Shown piece after piece: positions 51,997 to 60,639 of a stretch of DNA of 64,000 nucleotides; positions within the stretch are counted from its first letter, which is position 1; every line of letters begins with the position of its first letter. Source of the stretch: BAIKAL-G1 sp943369525 (lineage in GTDB: Bacteria; Cyanobacteriota; Cyanobacteriia; PCC-6307; Cyanobiaceae); assembly GCA_943369525.1 (NCBI GenBank), contig CALRNL020000003.1, positions 1 to 64,000 of the forward strand. Direction: 5' to 3'. A program made the translations under genes and the position numbers. The notes under the pieces are model-generated. The model saw only the letters and a program-made list of their open reading frames with translations, was not told where the DNA came from and searched no databases.

Positions 51997-53196
51997 ATGC
52001 CCCAAGCCGCCCCCCCCACCAGGGAGGCCCTGCCGAAGGGGCCCGACACCAAAGCGGGCCCGTTCCGCCTGCCCAGAGGCCCCCGCTGGCTGGCCAGGCG
52101 CCGGCTCTGGCTGGGGCTGGGCGCCAGCGTGCTGCTGGTGGCGGGGGCCGGCTTTTGGCTCTCGTCCAGCAAGCGCTCCACCCAGGTCAAGGCCCTAGGC
52201 ACCTACACGGTGCCATCGCGGCTGGGCAACCTGCCGGGGGTGGTCACGGCCAGCGGCCAACTGGAGGCCTTCCGCCGCGTCAACGTCAGTCCCAAACGCC
52301 AGGGCCTGCTGGTGAAGTTGTTCGTGGAGGAGGGCGACTCGGTGGTGGCGGGCCAGCCGATCGCCCTGATGGACAGCGGCGACCTGCGGGACCGCATCGA
52401 GGAGCTGCAGGCCCTGGTGCGCAGCGCCCAGCAGCAGATGGAGCGCAGCCGCCATGAGCTCGACCGCAATCAGGCCCTGTATCGCCAAAAGGCGATCAGC
52501 GTTAATGATTTTGAGCGGATCCGCAACACCTACCGGGTTGATCTGGAAACCGTACGGGCGGCCCAAAACCGCCTCGACCAACGCCAGATCGAAGTCAACG
52601 AGTTAACCGTGCGCGCCCCCTTCTCCGGTGTGATCACGGCCCGCTATGCCGACCCCGGCGCCTTCGTCACCCCCACCACCACCGCCTCGGCCACGGCCGG
52701 GGCGACCAGCTCCTCGGTGGTGGAGTTGGCCCAGGGCTTGGAGGCCGTGGCCAAGGTGCCCGAAAGCGACATCGGCCGCCTGCGGGTCGGCCAGGACGCC
52801 TCTGTGCGGCTCGATGCGTTCCCGGACCGTCGCTTTGCCGCCCGGGTCCGGCAGATCGCCCCCCGGGCCGAGAAGCTCAATAACGTCACGTCCTTCCAGG
52901 TGAAGCTGGCCCTGCTGCAGCGCCCCCCCCAGCTGCGCATTGGCATGACCGCCGACATCGACTTCAACACCGGTGAGCTGCCGGCCCGCACCGTAGTGCC
53001 CACCGTGGCGGTGGTGACCGAGGAGGGCAAGCCTGGAGTGTTACTGGTGGGGAAGGGCAACCAGCCCACCTTCCAGCCCGTCACCCTGGGCGCGAGTAGC
53101 GGCCGGGACACCCAGATCCTGTCCGGCCTCAAGCCCGGGGTGCCCGTGTTCATCGACCTGCCCCCCTGGGCCAAAAAGGGGCGCGACAAAGGCTGA
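51997..53196 (+). CDS. HlyD/MacA-type periplasmic adaptor protein
   Basis: A 399-residue membrane fusion protein. An N-terminal anchor (RRLWLGLGASVLLVAGAGFW) is followed by the biotinyl-lipoyl halves (VTASGQLEAFRRVNVSPKRQ, VKLFVEEGDSVVAGQPIALM), a coiled-coil hairpin around residues 125-190 and a beta-barrel with VRAPFSGVITARYADPG. Such adaptors join an inner-membrane ABC or RND pump to an outer-membrane channel of the TolC type. No pump or channel gene is adjacent. It could serve MacB-type export or heterocyst-like glycolipid export in relatives, but the substrate is unknown. Confidence 0.88.
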   Translation: MPQAAPPTREALPKGPDTKAGPFRLPRGPRWLARRRLWLGLGASVLLVAGAGFWLSSSKRSTQVKALGTYTVPSRLGNLPGVVTASGQLEAFRRVNVSPKRQGLLVKLFVEEGDSVVAGQPIALMDSGDLRDRIEELQALVRSAQQQMERSRHELDRNQALYRQKAISVNDFERIRNTYRVDLETVRAAQNRLDQRQIEVNELTVRAPFSGVITARYADPGAFVTPTTTASATAGATSSSVVELAQGLEAVAKVPESDIGRLRVGQDASVRLDAFPDRRFAARVRQIAPRAEKLNNVTSFQVKLALLQRPPQLRIGMTADIDFNTGELPARTVVPTVAVVTEEGKPGVLLVGKGNQPTFQPVTLGASSGRDTQILSGLKPGVPVFIDLPPWAKKGRDKG

Positions 53197-53265
53197 GGGC
53201 GAGGCAGTGGCTGAGGGGTCCTCGACTGGACGATCCCCAATTGGGCCCCCCAGCTTCAGGGCGCC

Positions 53266-54402
53266 TCAGCTTGGCGGGGCCTCGAGGCGCCGCTGGTCAA
53301 GAAACCGGCGACTGGCCGCCACAATCCGGCCGCTGGCCTGGCCATCGCCAAAGGGGTTGTGGGCCCGGGCCATGGCGTCATAGGCGGCGGGGTCCTCCAG
53401 GAGGCGAGCCGTTTCGCGCAGGATGTCGGCGCTGGCCGTGCCGATCAAGAGGGCAGTGCCCCCATCCACGGCTTCCGGTCGCTCGGTGGTGCGGCGCAGC
53501 ACCAGCACCGGTTTGCCCAGGGCGGGCGCCTCCTCCTGCAAGCCGCCGGAATCGGACAGCAGCAGGGTGCAGCCCCGCATCGCCGCCACCAGCTGGTCGT
53601 AGTCGAGGGGCTCGGTGAGGAAGGCGCGGGGATGGTTGCCGAGCAGGGCCTGGAGGGGCTCGCGCACGGTGGGGTTGCGGTGCAGGGGCAGCAGTAGGGC
53701 CGTGTCGGGGAAGCGCTCCAGCACCTGCAGGAAGCCGCGGCCGATCTCCAGAAGCCGCTCACCCCAGTTTTCGCGGCGGTGCACCGTGGCCAGAATCACC
53801 CTCTGCCGCTCCCAGTCCAGGCCGGGCAAGGCGTAGGCCGGCGCCGAGGCGGCGGTATGCAACAGAGCATCGATCACCGTGTTACCCGTGACCAGCACCT
53901 CGCCCACCACGCCCGAGGCCTGCAGGTTGGCAGCCGCCACGGGGGTGGGGGCGAAATGGAGCTGGGCCACCTGGGAGATCAGCCGCCGGTTGGCCTCCTC
54001 CGGGAAGGGATCAAAGAGGTTGTCGGTGCGCAGCCCGGCCTCCACGTGGCCCACAGGGATCTGGGCGTAGAAGGCCGCCAGGGCCGAGGCAAAGGCCGTG
54101 GTGGTGTCCCCCTGCACGATCACCAGGTCGGGGGGGAATTCCTCGAACTCCTGGCCCAGCCCCTGCAGGGCGGCACAGGTCACGTGGGTGAGGGTTTGCT
54201 TGGGGGCCATCAGGGCCAGGTCCCGGTCGGCCTTGAGCGCAAACAGCTCCATCACCTGGTTGACCATCTCCCGGTGTTGGCCCGTGAGCACCAGGCGGGT
54301 GTGGAAACCCTCGGCCGCCTGGAAGGCCTGGATCACCGGTGCCAGCTTGATCGCTTCGGGCCGGGTGCCCAACACGATGCAGACCTGATGGGGGGCGTTC
54401 AA
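53266..54402 (-). CDS. wecB: UDP-N-acetylglucosamine 2-epimerase (non-hydrolysing)
   Basis: The enzyme interconverts UDP-GlcNAc and UDP-ManNAc, feeding ManNAc-type sugars into surface polysaccharides. The 378-residue product has the N-terminal GTRPEAIKLAPVIQAF, QGDTTTAFASALAAFY, GHVEAGLRT, and the signature LLLSDSGGLQEEAPALGKPVLVLRRTTERPE. Start is TTG 54402, the codon just before the conserved NAPHQVCIVLGTRPEA; no ATG or GTG is placed better. It converges with the adaptor gene and shares an A+T-rich 107-bp region with the pilT-like gene. Confidence 0.94.
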   Translation of the reverse strand: MNAPHQVCIVLGTRPEAIKLAPVIQAFQAAEGFHTRLVLTGQHREMVNQVMELFALKADRDLALMAPKQTLTHVTCAALQGLGQEFEEFPPDLVIVQGDTTTAFASALAAFYAQIPVGHVEAGLRTDNLFDPFPEEANRRLISQVAQLHFAPTPVAAANLQASGVVGEVLVTGNTVIDALLHTAASAPAYALPGLDWERQRVILATVHRRENWGERLLEIGRGFLQVLERFPDTALLLPLHRNPTVREPLQALLGNHPRAFLTEPLDYDQLVAAMRGCTLLLSDSGGLQEEAPALGKPVLVLRRTTERPEAVDGGTALLIGTASADILRETARLLEDPAAYDAMARAHNPFGDGQASGRIVAASRRFLDQRRLEAPPS

Positions 54403-54509
54403 GGCAACGAGGCATCCGGATGGATCCTAAGGAGGTCCCCGGCGATACCCCAAAGACGCGAGGTGCTGTTAAAATATAAATTACTCACAATCTTCAAGAT
54501 TTAATCATA

Positions 54510-55661
54510 GTGAATCCCTGTGATCTTCCAGTGATTAGCCAGGATTGGCCTGTCAAGGCCGGTCCCCCGCCGCCGGCCGCTGGCCTGATCAACGCCCCCA
54601 TGCCAGGGGACCTGGAAGGGATTGTGCGGATTGCAGCTAGCCACAACTATTCCGATGTCCACATTGGTGTGGGCGAGGAGCCCCGCTTTCGTTGCCGTGG
54701 CGACATCATTCGCAGCGGCTGGCCGGTTACCGATGCGGCCACCTTCGGCCGCTGGAGCGAGGAAGTGCTGGGGATGAGCCAGCTAGAAGACTTTCGCCGT
54801 AAAAAGGAGTTCGACGGCTCCCATGCCTTCCCCTTCGTGCGGGTTCGCATCAACCTGATGGATTCCATCAGGGGCCTGGCCATGGTGCTGCGGCTGATCC
54901 CCAGCAAGATCGCCAGCCTCGAGGAGCTCTGCCTGCCGCCGGTGCTGCGCCAACTCTGTGCCCGCCCCAAGGGCCTAGTCTTGGTCACAGGGCCCACGGG
55001 CTGTGGCAAAAGCACCACCCTGGCGGCGATGGTGGATTGGATTAATCGCCACATGAGCCGCCACATCCTCACGATTGAGGACCCGGTGGAGTTTGTGCAT
55101 CAGAGCCAGCAATCCCTGATTCGCCATCGCGAGGTGGGCTTGAGCAGCCGGTCCTTCCAGTCCGCCTTGCGGTCTGCCCTAAGGGAAGACCCCGATGTGA
55201 TTTTAATCGGTGAAATCCGGGACCAGGACACCCTGGCCACCGCCATCCAAGCCCATCAAACCGGCCATCTTGTGCTTAGTACCATGCACACCAACTCGGC
55301 CGTGCGCACCGTTGAAAGGGTGCTTGGAATGTTTCCGCCCTCGGACCAGGAGGCGGTGCGCCGGGGCCTATCGGATTCGCTGCTTGGGATTTTTTCCCAG
55401 GGATTGGTCAAGACAACCGATGGCAAAAGGACGTCTTTTCACGATATCTTGATTAACAACGACGCCTGTAGGGACTATATCCAAAGAGGCCAGTTGGATG
55501 CGATCGAGCAGATTATGGAGCGCAGCGCTTTTGTGGGCATGCAAACCAGCAACCAGGCCCTCCTGGCCCTGGCCCAAGCAGGCCGGATTGACGAGGATGA
55601 GGCCCTAGGCCACAGTCTCAAACCGGCGGAGCTCAAGCAGGCCCTACGCGGGCGCCTGTGA
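54510..55661 (+). CDS. pilT: PilT-type retraction ATPase
   Basis: PilT is the hexameric ATPase that disassembles type IV pili during twitching motility and DNA uptake. The 383-residue product shows the N-terminal PAS-like domain (SHNYSDVHIGVGEEPRFRCR), Walker A VTGPTGCGKSTT, the Asp box EDPVEFVHQS, Walker B REDPDVILIGEIRD and the His box QTGHLVLSTMHTNSAV (Q-A-H-Q-T-G-H-L-V-L). The GTG start at 54510 gives 30 extra residues; ATG 54600 (MPGDLEG) is a plausible alternative. Upstream DNA (54430-54510) is unusually A+T-rich with TAAAATATAAATT, fitting a promoter. No other pilus gene is nearby. Confidence 0.88.
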   Translation: MNPCDLPVISQDWPVKAGPPPPAAGLINAPMPGDLEGIVRIAASHNYSDVHIGVGEEPRFRCRGDIIRSGWPVTDAATFGRWSEEVLGMSQLEDFRRKKEFDGSHAFPFVRVRINLMDSIRGLAMVLRLIPSKIASLEELCLPPVLRQLCARPKGLVLVTGPTGCGKSTTLAAMVDWINRHMSRHILTIEDPVEFVHQSQQSLIRHREVGLSSRSFQSALRSALREDPDVILIGEIRDQDTLATAIQAHQTGHLVLSTMHTNSAVRTVERVLGMFPPSDQEAVRRGLSDSLLGIFSQGLVKTTDGKRTSFHDILINNDACRDYIQRGQLDAIEQIMERSAFVGMQTSNQALLALAQAGRIDEDEALGHSLKPAELKQALRGRL

Positions 55662-55883
55662 GGCCACCAGCCGGCTAACCAGCAGCACTCCCAAGCCAAT
55701 CGAGAGGCCGAGCATGGCAAGGCGGCCATTCCAGATCTCGGCCTGGGGGGTGAAACCGCGTTTCCAGGCGTTGATCTCGTCGGGGCCCACCTCAATGGTT
55801 TCGATGCCACCCGGCAGGGTCGAGTCCAGGCCTGACTCCACTACGGAGTCGATTTGGGCCGGGGGGGTGGGTGCTGGGGCCAT
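55644..55883 (-). CDS. High-light-inducible protein (HLIP)
   Basis: A 79-residue one-helix LHC-like protein. The chlorophyll-binding motif is in AEIWNGRLAMLGLSIGLGVLL, with the Glu-Asn-Arg arrangement of the chlorophyll a/b-binding family (ExxNGRxAMxG). HLIPs bind chlorophyll and carotenoids, quench excess energy and assist photosystem II assembly under high light. The N-terminal half is hydrophilic and acidic (QIDSVVESGLDSTLPGGIETIEVGPDEIN). ATG 55883 precedes it. It lies 36 bases after tsaD on the same strand, suggesting co-transcription. Its 3' end overlaps the convergent pilT stop by 18 bases. Confidence 0.9.
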   Translation of the reverse strand: MAPAPTPPAQIDSVVESGLDSTLPGGIETIEVGPDEINAWKRGFTPQAEIWNGRLAMLGLSIGLGVLLVSRLVASQAPA

Positions 55884-55919
55884 GGCAGCGACCGCGGGTT
55901 TGGACCCAGCCTAGAAGTT

Positions 55920-56987
55920 TTAGAAGGGGTTCTGGCGGCCGTAAAGGGCAAGGGCGTCCTCGAGGGGCCAGCGGGGCGCCACGGCCAGTTCGATGGCGCT
56001 TTGGCCGCCGGCCAGGAGCCTCTGCTCAGCGGCGACCCCGACCATCGCGGCGTTGTCGGTGCAGTAGGCCAGGGGCGCGGCGCGCCAGGCCAGGCCCAGG
56101 GCCTGGCAGCGGGCCTCCAGCAGGTTGCGCAGGCGCCGGTTGGCGGCCACCCCGCCCACGAGCACCAGGGTCTCAAGCCCCTGGTCCTTGGCGCAGCGGC
56201 AGGTGCGTTCCACTAAGACCTCGGCCACCACCTGCTCGAAGCTGGCGGCCAGGTCGGCCACCGGCAGGGCCTGGCCGGCCCCATCGGCCTGGCGTTGCTG
56301 CTCGGCCACCAGGCGCACCATGGCGGTCTTGAGGCCACTGAAGCTGAAGTCGTAGGGATGGAAGCCCCCGCCCGGCAGGGAGACCCGACCCTTCGGCAGG
56401 GGGAAGCGGTCGGCCTGGCCATCGGCGGCGGCGGCCTGGATCGCCGGGCCGCCGGGGTAGCCCAGCTGCAGCAGGCGGGCCACCTTGTCAAAGGCCTCAC
56501 CGGCGGCGTCATCGCGGCTGCGGGCCAGGCGGCGGTAGGCGCCGGGGCCATCGACCCGGATCAGTTCGCTGTGGCCGCCACTCACCAGCAACACCAGGAA
56601 AGGACCCGGCGGCAGGGGCTCGCCCAGGTGCACCGAGCAGAGGTGGCCCTCCAGGTGGTGCACGCCCAGGAAGGGAAGCTCGTGCAGCCGGGCCAGGGTG
56701 CGGGCCGTGACCGAGCCCACCAGGAGGGCGCCCACCAGGCCCGGGGTCACGGTGGCGGCAATGGCATCCAGGTCGGCGAAGCCCAGGCCGCTTTCGGCCA
56801 TCACCTGCTCGATCAGCTGGGGCAGGGCCTCCACGTGGCGGCGGGAGGCAATTTCTGGCACCACGCCACCAAAACGGGCGTGCTCTTCCATTTGGGTGGC
56901 CACGGCGCTGGCCAGGGGCCGCCGATCCCGCACCACGGCCGCCGCCGACTCGTCACAACTTGTTTCGAGGGCCAGAACCGTGGGCAT
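55920..56987 (-). CDS. tsaD: tRNA threonylcarbamoyladenosine transferase TsaD
   Basis: TsaD (formerly Gcp) transfers threonylcarbamoyl to A37 of ANN-decoding tRNAs with TsaB and TsaE. The 355-residue product opens VLALETSCDESAAAVV, binds metal through HHLEGH (first two His), and contains LLVSGGHSELIRV, DKVARLLQLGYPGG and the SLPGGGFHPYDFSFSGLKTA and YCTDNAAMVG motifs. All canonical sites are present. ATG 56987 is used; longer reading has no support. The divergent psaF gene is 134 bp away, so the gap carries both promoters. Downstream is the HLIP gene. Confidence 0.96.
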   Translation of the reverse strand: MPTVLALETSCDESAAAVVRDRRPLASAVATQMEEHARFGGVVPEIASRRHVEALPQLIEQVMAESGLGFADLDAIAATVTPGLVGALLVGSVTARTLARLHELPFLGVHHLEGHLCSVHLGEPLPPGPFLVLLVSGGHSELIRVDGPGAYRRLARSRDDAAGEAFDKVARLLQLGYPGGPAIQAAAADGQADRFPLPKGRVSLPGGGFHPYDFSFSGLKTAMVRLVAEQQRQADGAGQALPVADLAASFEQVVAEVLVERTCRCAKDQGLETLVLVGGVAANRRLRNLLEARCQALGLAWRAAPLAYCTDNAAMVGVAAEQRLLAGGQSAIELAVAPRWPLEDALALYGRQNPF

Positions 56988-57023
56988 TGCTAATCGGGAA
57001 CTCCCGTAATCTCCGCAAAGACA

Positions 57024-57088
57024 TCCTGCCCCGGCAGGAGATCGAGCTTCTGTCTTTGGCAGGAGATCACCGTTCTGCTTCGGCAGGA
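57024..57088 (+). promoter_or_regulatory. Three repeated hairpins in the psaF leader
   Basis: Three similar units with a CTGx-xxxG-GCAG stem-loop core recur every 23-26 bases: TCCTGC-CCCG-GCAGGA (57024-57039), CTG-TCTTTGG-CAG (57050-57062) and CTGC-TTCG-GCAG (57075-57086). The first two are followed by GAGATC. The last has a stable UUCG-type loop. The block lies 33-97 bases before the psaF ATG. It could be the 5' untranslated region of psaF, a protein-binding array, or both. Confidence 0.55.
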
Positions 57089-57120
57089 CACCCCTAAGAG
57101 CACCGCCAGACCCGCAGCCG

Positions 57121-57600
57121 ATGCGCCGCCTCTTCGCCGTCCTGATTTCCGCCCTGCTGATCTTCGGCTTCGCCCCCGTGGCCAAGGCTGATGTGGCAGG
57201 CCTGACCCCCTGCTCCCAGAGCGCCCGCTTCCAGCAGCGCGCCCAGGCCGCCAAAACCGACCAGGCCAAGGCCCGTTTCGCCATGTACAGCCAGGCTGTG
57301 TGTGGTGCCGATGGCCTGCCCCATCTGATCGTGGATGGCCGCTGGAGCCATGCCGGTGACTTCGTCATCCCCGGTATCGCCTTCCTTTACATCGCTGGCA
57401 CGATCGGCTGGGCCGGCCGGGGCTACCTCCAGGCCGTTCGTGGCGACAAGGATGCCGCGATGAAAGAGATCCAGATCGACCTGCCCTTGGCGTTTAAGAG
57501 CACCCTGGCTGCGGCCACCTGGCCCCTGGCGGCCTTTGGTGAGCTCACCAGCGGCAAGTTGACAGAGGCCGACAGCAAGGTCACCGTCTCGCCGCGCTGA
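57121..57600 (+). CDS. psaF: Photosystem I subunit III (PsaF)
   Basis: PsaF is a lumen-facing subunit of photosystem I that contributes to docking plastocyanin or cytochrome c6 in algae and stabilises the complex. The 159-residue precursor has a signal peptide (RRLFAVLISALLIFGFAPVAKA, cleaved before DVAGLTPC), conserved cysteines in LTPCSQS and YSQAVCGADGLPHLIVDG, and a transmembrane helix FVIPGIAFLYIAGTIGWAGR. The C-terminus DLPLAFKSTLAAATWPLAAF is conserved. It is followed 79 bases later by psaJ and then by a terminator, forming the classical psaFJ operon. Confidence 0.97.
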   Translation: MRRLFAVLISALLIFGFAPVAKADVAGLTPCSQSARFQQRAQAAKTDQAKARFAMYSQAVCGADGLPHLIVDGRWSHAGDFVIPGIAFLYIAGTIGWAGRGYLQAVRGDKDAAMKEIQIDLPLAFKSTLAAATWPLAAFGELTSGKLTEADSKVTVSPR

Positions 57601-57679
57601 CCTGATTTCAGGTCCAAATCCATTGGCCTGGGCAGCTGCCAGGCAGACCCAGCTTTCTTAACCGTTTCGGCATTCCGTC

Positions 57680-57796
57680 ATGAAAAAATTCCTGACCACC
57701 GCTCCGGTGTTCGCCGCCATCTGGTTCGGCATCACCGCAGGCATCTTGATCGAATTCAACCGTTTCTTCCCTGACCTGCTCTTCCATCCCCTTTGA
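57680..57796 (+). CDS. psaJ: Photosystem I subunit IX (PsaJ)
   Basis: A 38-residue single-helix protein: MKKFLTTAPVFAAIWFGITA, then GILIEFNRFFPDLLFHPL. PsaJ packs beside PsaF in photosystem I, binding chlorophyll and stabilising PsaF. The acidic Glu in GILIEFNRFFPD is the expected chlorophyll ligand region. Length and motif match the family. It is the second gene of the psaFJ operon. Confidence 0.97.
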   Translation: MKKFLTTAPVFAAIWFGITAGILIEFNRFFPDLLFHPL

Positions 57797-57862
57797 TTGA
57801 AAGGGCCTGTTTAGCTTCCGAGCTCCGCTGGGCTTGGGAGTGGCACTCTGGGTTCTTGAACG

Positions 57863-57886
57863 AAGCGGCCCCTTGGGCCGCTTTTT
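57863..57886 (+). terminator. Intrinsic terminator of the psaFJ operon
   Basis: AAGCGGCCC pairs with GGGCCGCTT around a CTT loop, and the 3' arm runs into TTTTTATTT. It lies 67 bases after the psaJ stop. Confidence 0.9.
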
Positions 57887-57943
57887 ATTTGGCCGCATCG
57901 AGAAGGGGTTGGGGATCGATCTGGGAGCGGGCTGCTTGGACGC

Positions 57944-58510
57944 CTAGGCCAGTCCCATCAACCGTTCGAGTTCGGCCACCCCGGCATCAAGATCCCCATT
58001 CACCAACACCGCATCAAATTCCGCCGCCGCCGCCAGTTCGACCCGGGCCCGTTCCAGTCGCCGGCTGATCGCCGCCTCGCTGTCGGTGCCCCGGCCCCGG
58101 ATTCGCCGCTCCAGTTCCCCAAAGGAAGGGGGCTCGATGAAGATCTGAAAGCCCTCCGGGAAGCTGCGCCGCACCTGGCGAGCCCCCTCCAGTTCGATCT
58201 CTAGCAGCACCGGCCGGCCACCATCGAGCTGGTCCTGCACCGGCTGGCGTGGCGTGCCGTAGCAATGGCCCGCGAATTCAGCCCACTCGAGCAGGCCGCC
58301 GGCAGCGACGCGCCCATCGAAGTCGTCGCGGCTCAGGAAGAAGTAGTGCTCCCCATCCCGTTCGCCGCTGCGGGGCGAGCGGGTGGTGGCTGAAATCGAG
58401 AGCCAGATCGAGGGCTGGCGTTGGCGCAGGGCCGCCACCAGGGTGCCCTTGCCGACACCGCTAGGGCCGGTGATCACGGTCAACCGGCCGGGGGGGGGAA
58501 CCATCACCAT
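57944..58510 (-). CDS. gmk: Guanylate kinase
   Basis: Guanylate kinase phosphorylates GMP to GDP with ATP. The 188-residue product has the P-loop VITGPSGVGKGTLVAAL, the GMP-binding segment SISATTRSPRSGERDGEHYFF, the lid region EWAEFAGHCYGTPRQPV and the REGT-like ERRIRGRGTDSEAAISRRLE helix. ATG 58510 is the preferred start because the longer version (to 58534) adds no conserved sequence. A short intergenic region of 77 bp separates it from the divergent rqcH gene. Confidence 0.95.
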   Translation of the reverse strand: MVMVPPPGRLTVITGPSGVGKGTLVAALRQRQPSIWLSISATTRSPRSGERDGEHYFFLSRDDFDGRVAAGGLLEWAEFAGHCYGTPRQPVQDQLDGGRPVLLEIELEGARQVRRSFPEGFQIFIEPPSFGELERRIRGRGTDSEAAISRRLERARVELAAAAEFDAVLVNGDLDAGVAELERLMGLA

Positions 58511-58587
58511 CGGGTGGGCACCTCGGCGCTCCAACGATCGGCCTGCAGAGTAGGAGCCGCCTGTCCCGCCGGCGTCCTGCCGCTTCC

Positions 58588-60639
58588 ATGCTCCCTGAGT
58601 CGACCGTCCCTGGGTCGCCGGTCCCTGATCGGCCGATGGCTGAGTCGCCGGTCACCGCGTCGCTCCAGGCCGTGGATCTCACCACCCTGCGGGCCGTGCT
58701 GGCGGAGCTGCGGCCGCTGGTGTTGCCGAGCCGGTTTGAGAAGGCCCAGCAGAGCGATGGCCAGACCCTGCAACTGGGGTTCCGCAGCCTCGTTGGCCGC
58801 CACTGGCTCGAACTGAGCTGGCAGGCCGAAGCCCCCCGGCTGCTGGCGATCGCCCCGCCCCCCCGCGCCGGTGATGGCAGCACCCTGGCCCAGCAGGTGC
58901 AACACGGCCTCTCGGGCCTGGCCCTGGTGGGGTTGCATCAGGAGGGCATGGAGCGGGTGGTGGAACTGCAGTTCGCGACGCGGCCCGGGGACCCGGTCAG
59001 CCGGCGCCTGGTGTTGGAGCTGATGGGCCGCCACAGCAACCTGTTTGTGCTCGATCGCCAGGGGCGGGTCACCGGCGCCGCCCGCCAGGTGCGCGAGCAG
59101 CAATCGCGCCTGCGGCCGATCGGCAGCGGCGATGCCTACCTGCCGCCGCCCCCGGCCCGGGGTCAGCCGCCCCGGGCCGCCGAGACCTACGCCGACTGGC
59201 GGCGGCGGCTGGGCCTGGTGCCCGTGCCCCTGGGGCGGGCCCTGCGCGAGGCCTACCAGGGCATCAGCCCGGCCCTGGCCCTGCAACTGGCCGGCGACCA
59301 CCCCCAGCGGGCAGCGGACCTGCTGGCCCGTCCCGTCGACGCGTTGGCGGAGCTGGACTGGCAGCAGCTGCATCGCCGTTGGCAGCGCTGGCTGGCGGTG
59401 TTGGCCACTGGGGCCTTTGAGCCCAGCCCTGGCCTGGCCACGGCCTACCGCTGCTGGCAGGAGGCCCCCGAGCCTGCGGCAGAAGCGGCTTGCCAAGACC
59501 CTCTGCTGCATCAACCCCTGGGGAGTGGCCCTCCCCAGCCCCAGCGCCTTGAGATCAATCCGTTCCTTGAGGCGTACTACCGGCGTCTTCTGGACGGCCG
59601 CCGCCTGCAACAACGCTCCCAGACCCTGCGCCTGCGCCTGCAGCAGGCTCTGGCCAAGGAGCAGGCCCAATGCCGTCAGCAGCAGGAGCGGCTCGACCAG
59701 GTGGAAGGCAGTGGCGCCCTCCAGGGCCAGGCCGATGCCCTGCTGTGTTTGGCCGATCCCAGCCGGGAGCAGGTGGCTGAAGCCCAGGCCCTCTACCGCC
59801 GCGCCCGCAAATTGCGGCGCTCGGTGGCGGCGATCACCCCCCGGATCGGGGCCCACCAGCAGCGGATCGAGCAGCTCGAAGCCAGCCTCACCTACCTGGA
59901 CCAATGGCTGCTGGCCGAGGGGGGCTTGCCACCAGCGGCCCAGGCACCCCTCCAGGCGATCAGCCAAGCCCCTGGGCTGGGGGCGGGCCCGCTGCTGGCC
60001 CAGTTGGAGGAGTTGGAACTCGATAGCCAGAGCCTGCTGGCACCCCGGCTGGGCAACCGCCGCCAACGGCGGGCTGGCAGTGCCCCATCAGGGGGGGGGC
60101 AGGTCCAGCCCCTCGAACTGGAGCTGGCCAGTGGCCTGCGCCTGCAGGTGGGCCGCAACCACCGCCAAAACGCCTGGATCAGCCTCCAGCAGGCCCGCCG
60201 TGGCGACCTCTGGTTCCATGCCCAGGAATGTCCCGGTAGCCATGTGGTGCTCAAAACCTCCGTCGCCCCTGGGGGCGAGGGCGATCTCCAGGCCGCCGCC
60301 GATCTGGCCGCCCACTTCAGCCGGGCCCGGGGTAACCGCCGGGTGCCGGTGGTGATGGTCGCGACCGACCAGCTGCAGCGCATTGCCGGCGCCGGTCCAG
60401 GCACCGTGCGCCATCGCGGTGGTGAGGTGCTGTGGGCGGAGCCCCAGCGGGCTGCCAGCTTGTTGCAGGCGCTGGCGGACCGGGCCGGTCGCCCGATCGG
60501 TAGCGAGCCCCCCGCCCAGGCAATCCCTGCCCAGGCCAATCCAGCTCTGGCCAATCCAGCTCAGGCCACCCCAATTCGGACCGCGGCCCCGCCCGAAGTC
60601 GAGGGGCTGCCTAGCCTCGGCCCAGCACCGAAGCCATGA
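58588..60639 (+). CDS. rqcH: NFACT protein, RqcH/Rqc2 homolog
   Basis: Rqc2/RqcH binds 50S subunits carrying stalled nascent chains and adds C-terminal alanine tails that mark the product for degradation. The 683-residue product has the NFACT-N domain (LVLPSRFEKAQQSDGQTLQL, GRHSNLFVLDRQGRVTGAAR), a central helical coiled-coil region (residues ~345-430), and the NFACT-R domain with RRGDLWFHAQECPGSHVVLK and GEGDLQAAADLAAHFSRARG. The last ~50 residues contain an Ala/Pro/Asn repeat (AQANPALANPAQA). ATG 58588 is the first start; ATG 58636 is equally possible. The stop overlaps tatC (ATGA). Confidence 0.88.
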   Translation: MLPESTVPGSPVPDRPMAESPVTASLQAVDLTTLRAVLAELRPLVLPSRFEKAQQSDGQTLQLGFRSLVGRHWLELSWQAEAPRLLAIAPPPRAGDGSTLAQQVQHGLSGLALVGLHQEGMERVVELQFATRPGDPVSRRLVLELMGRHSNLFVLDRQGRVTGAARQVREQQSRLRPIGSGDAYLPPPPARGQPPRAAETYADWRRRLGLVPVPLGRALREAYQGISPALALQLAGDHPQRAADLLARPVDALAELDWQQLHRRWQRWLAVLATGAFEPSPGLATAYRCWQEAPEPAAEAACQDPLLHQPLGSGPPQPQRLEINPFLEAYYRRLLDGRRLQQRSQTLRLRLQQALAKEQAQCRQQQERLDQVEGSGALQGQADALLCLADPSREQVAEAQALYRRARKLRRSVAAITPRIGAHQQRIEQLEASLTYLDQWLLAEGGLPPAAQAPLQAISQAPGLGAGPLLAQLEELELDSQSLLAPRLGNRRQRRAGSAPSGGGQVQPLELELASGLRLQVGRNHRQNAWISLQQARRGDLWFHAQECPGSHVVLKTSVAPGGEGDLQAAADLAAHFSRARGNRRVPVVMVATDQLQRIAGAGPGTVRHRGGEVLWAEPQRAASLLQALADRAGRPIGSEPPAQAIPAQANPALANPAQATPIRTAAPPEVEGLPSLGPAPKP

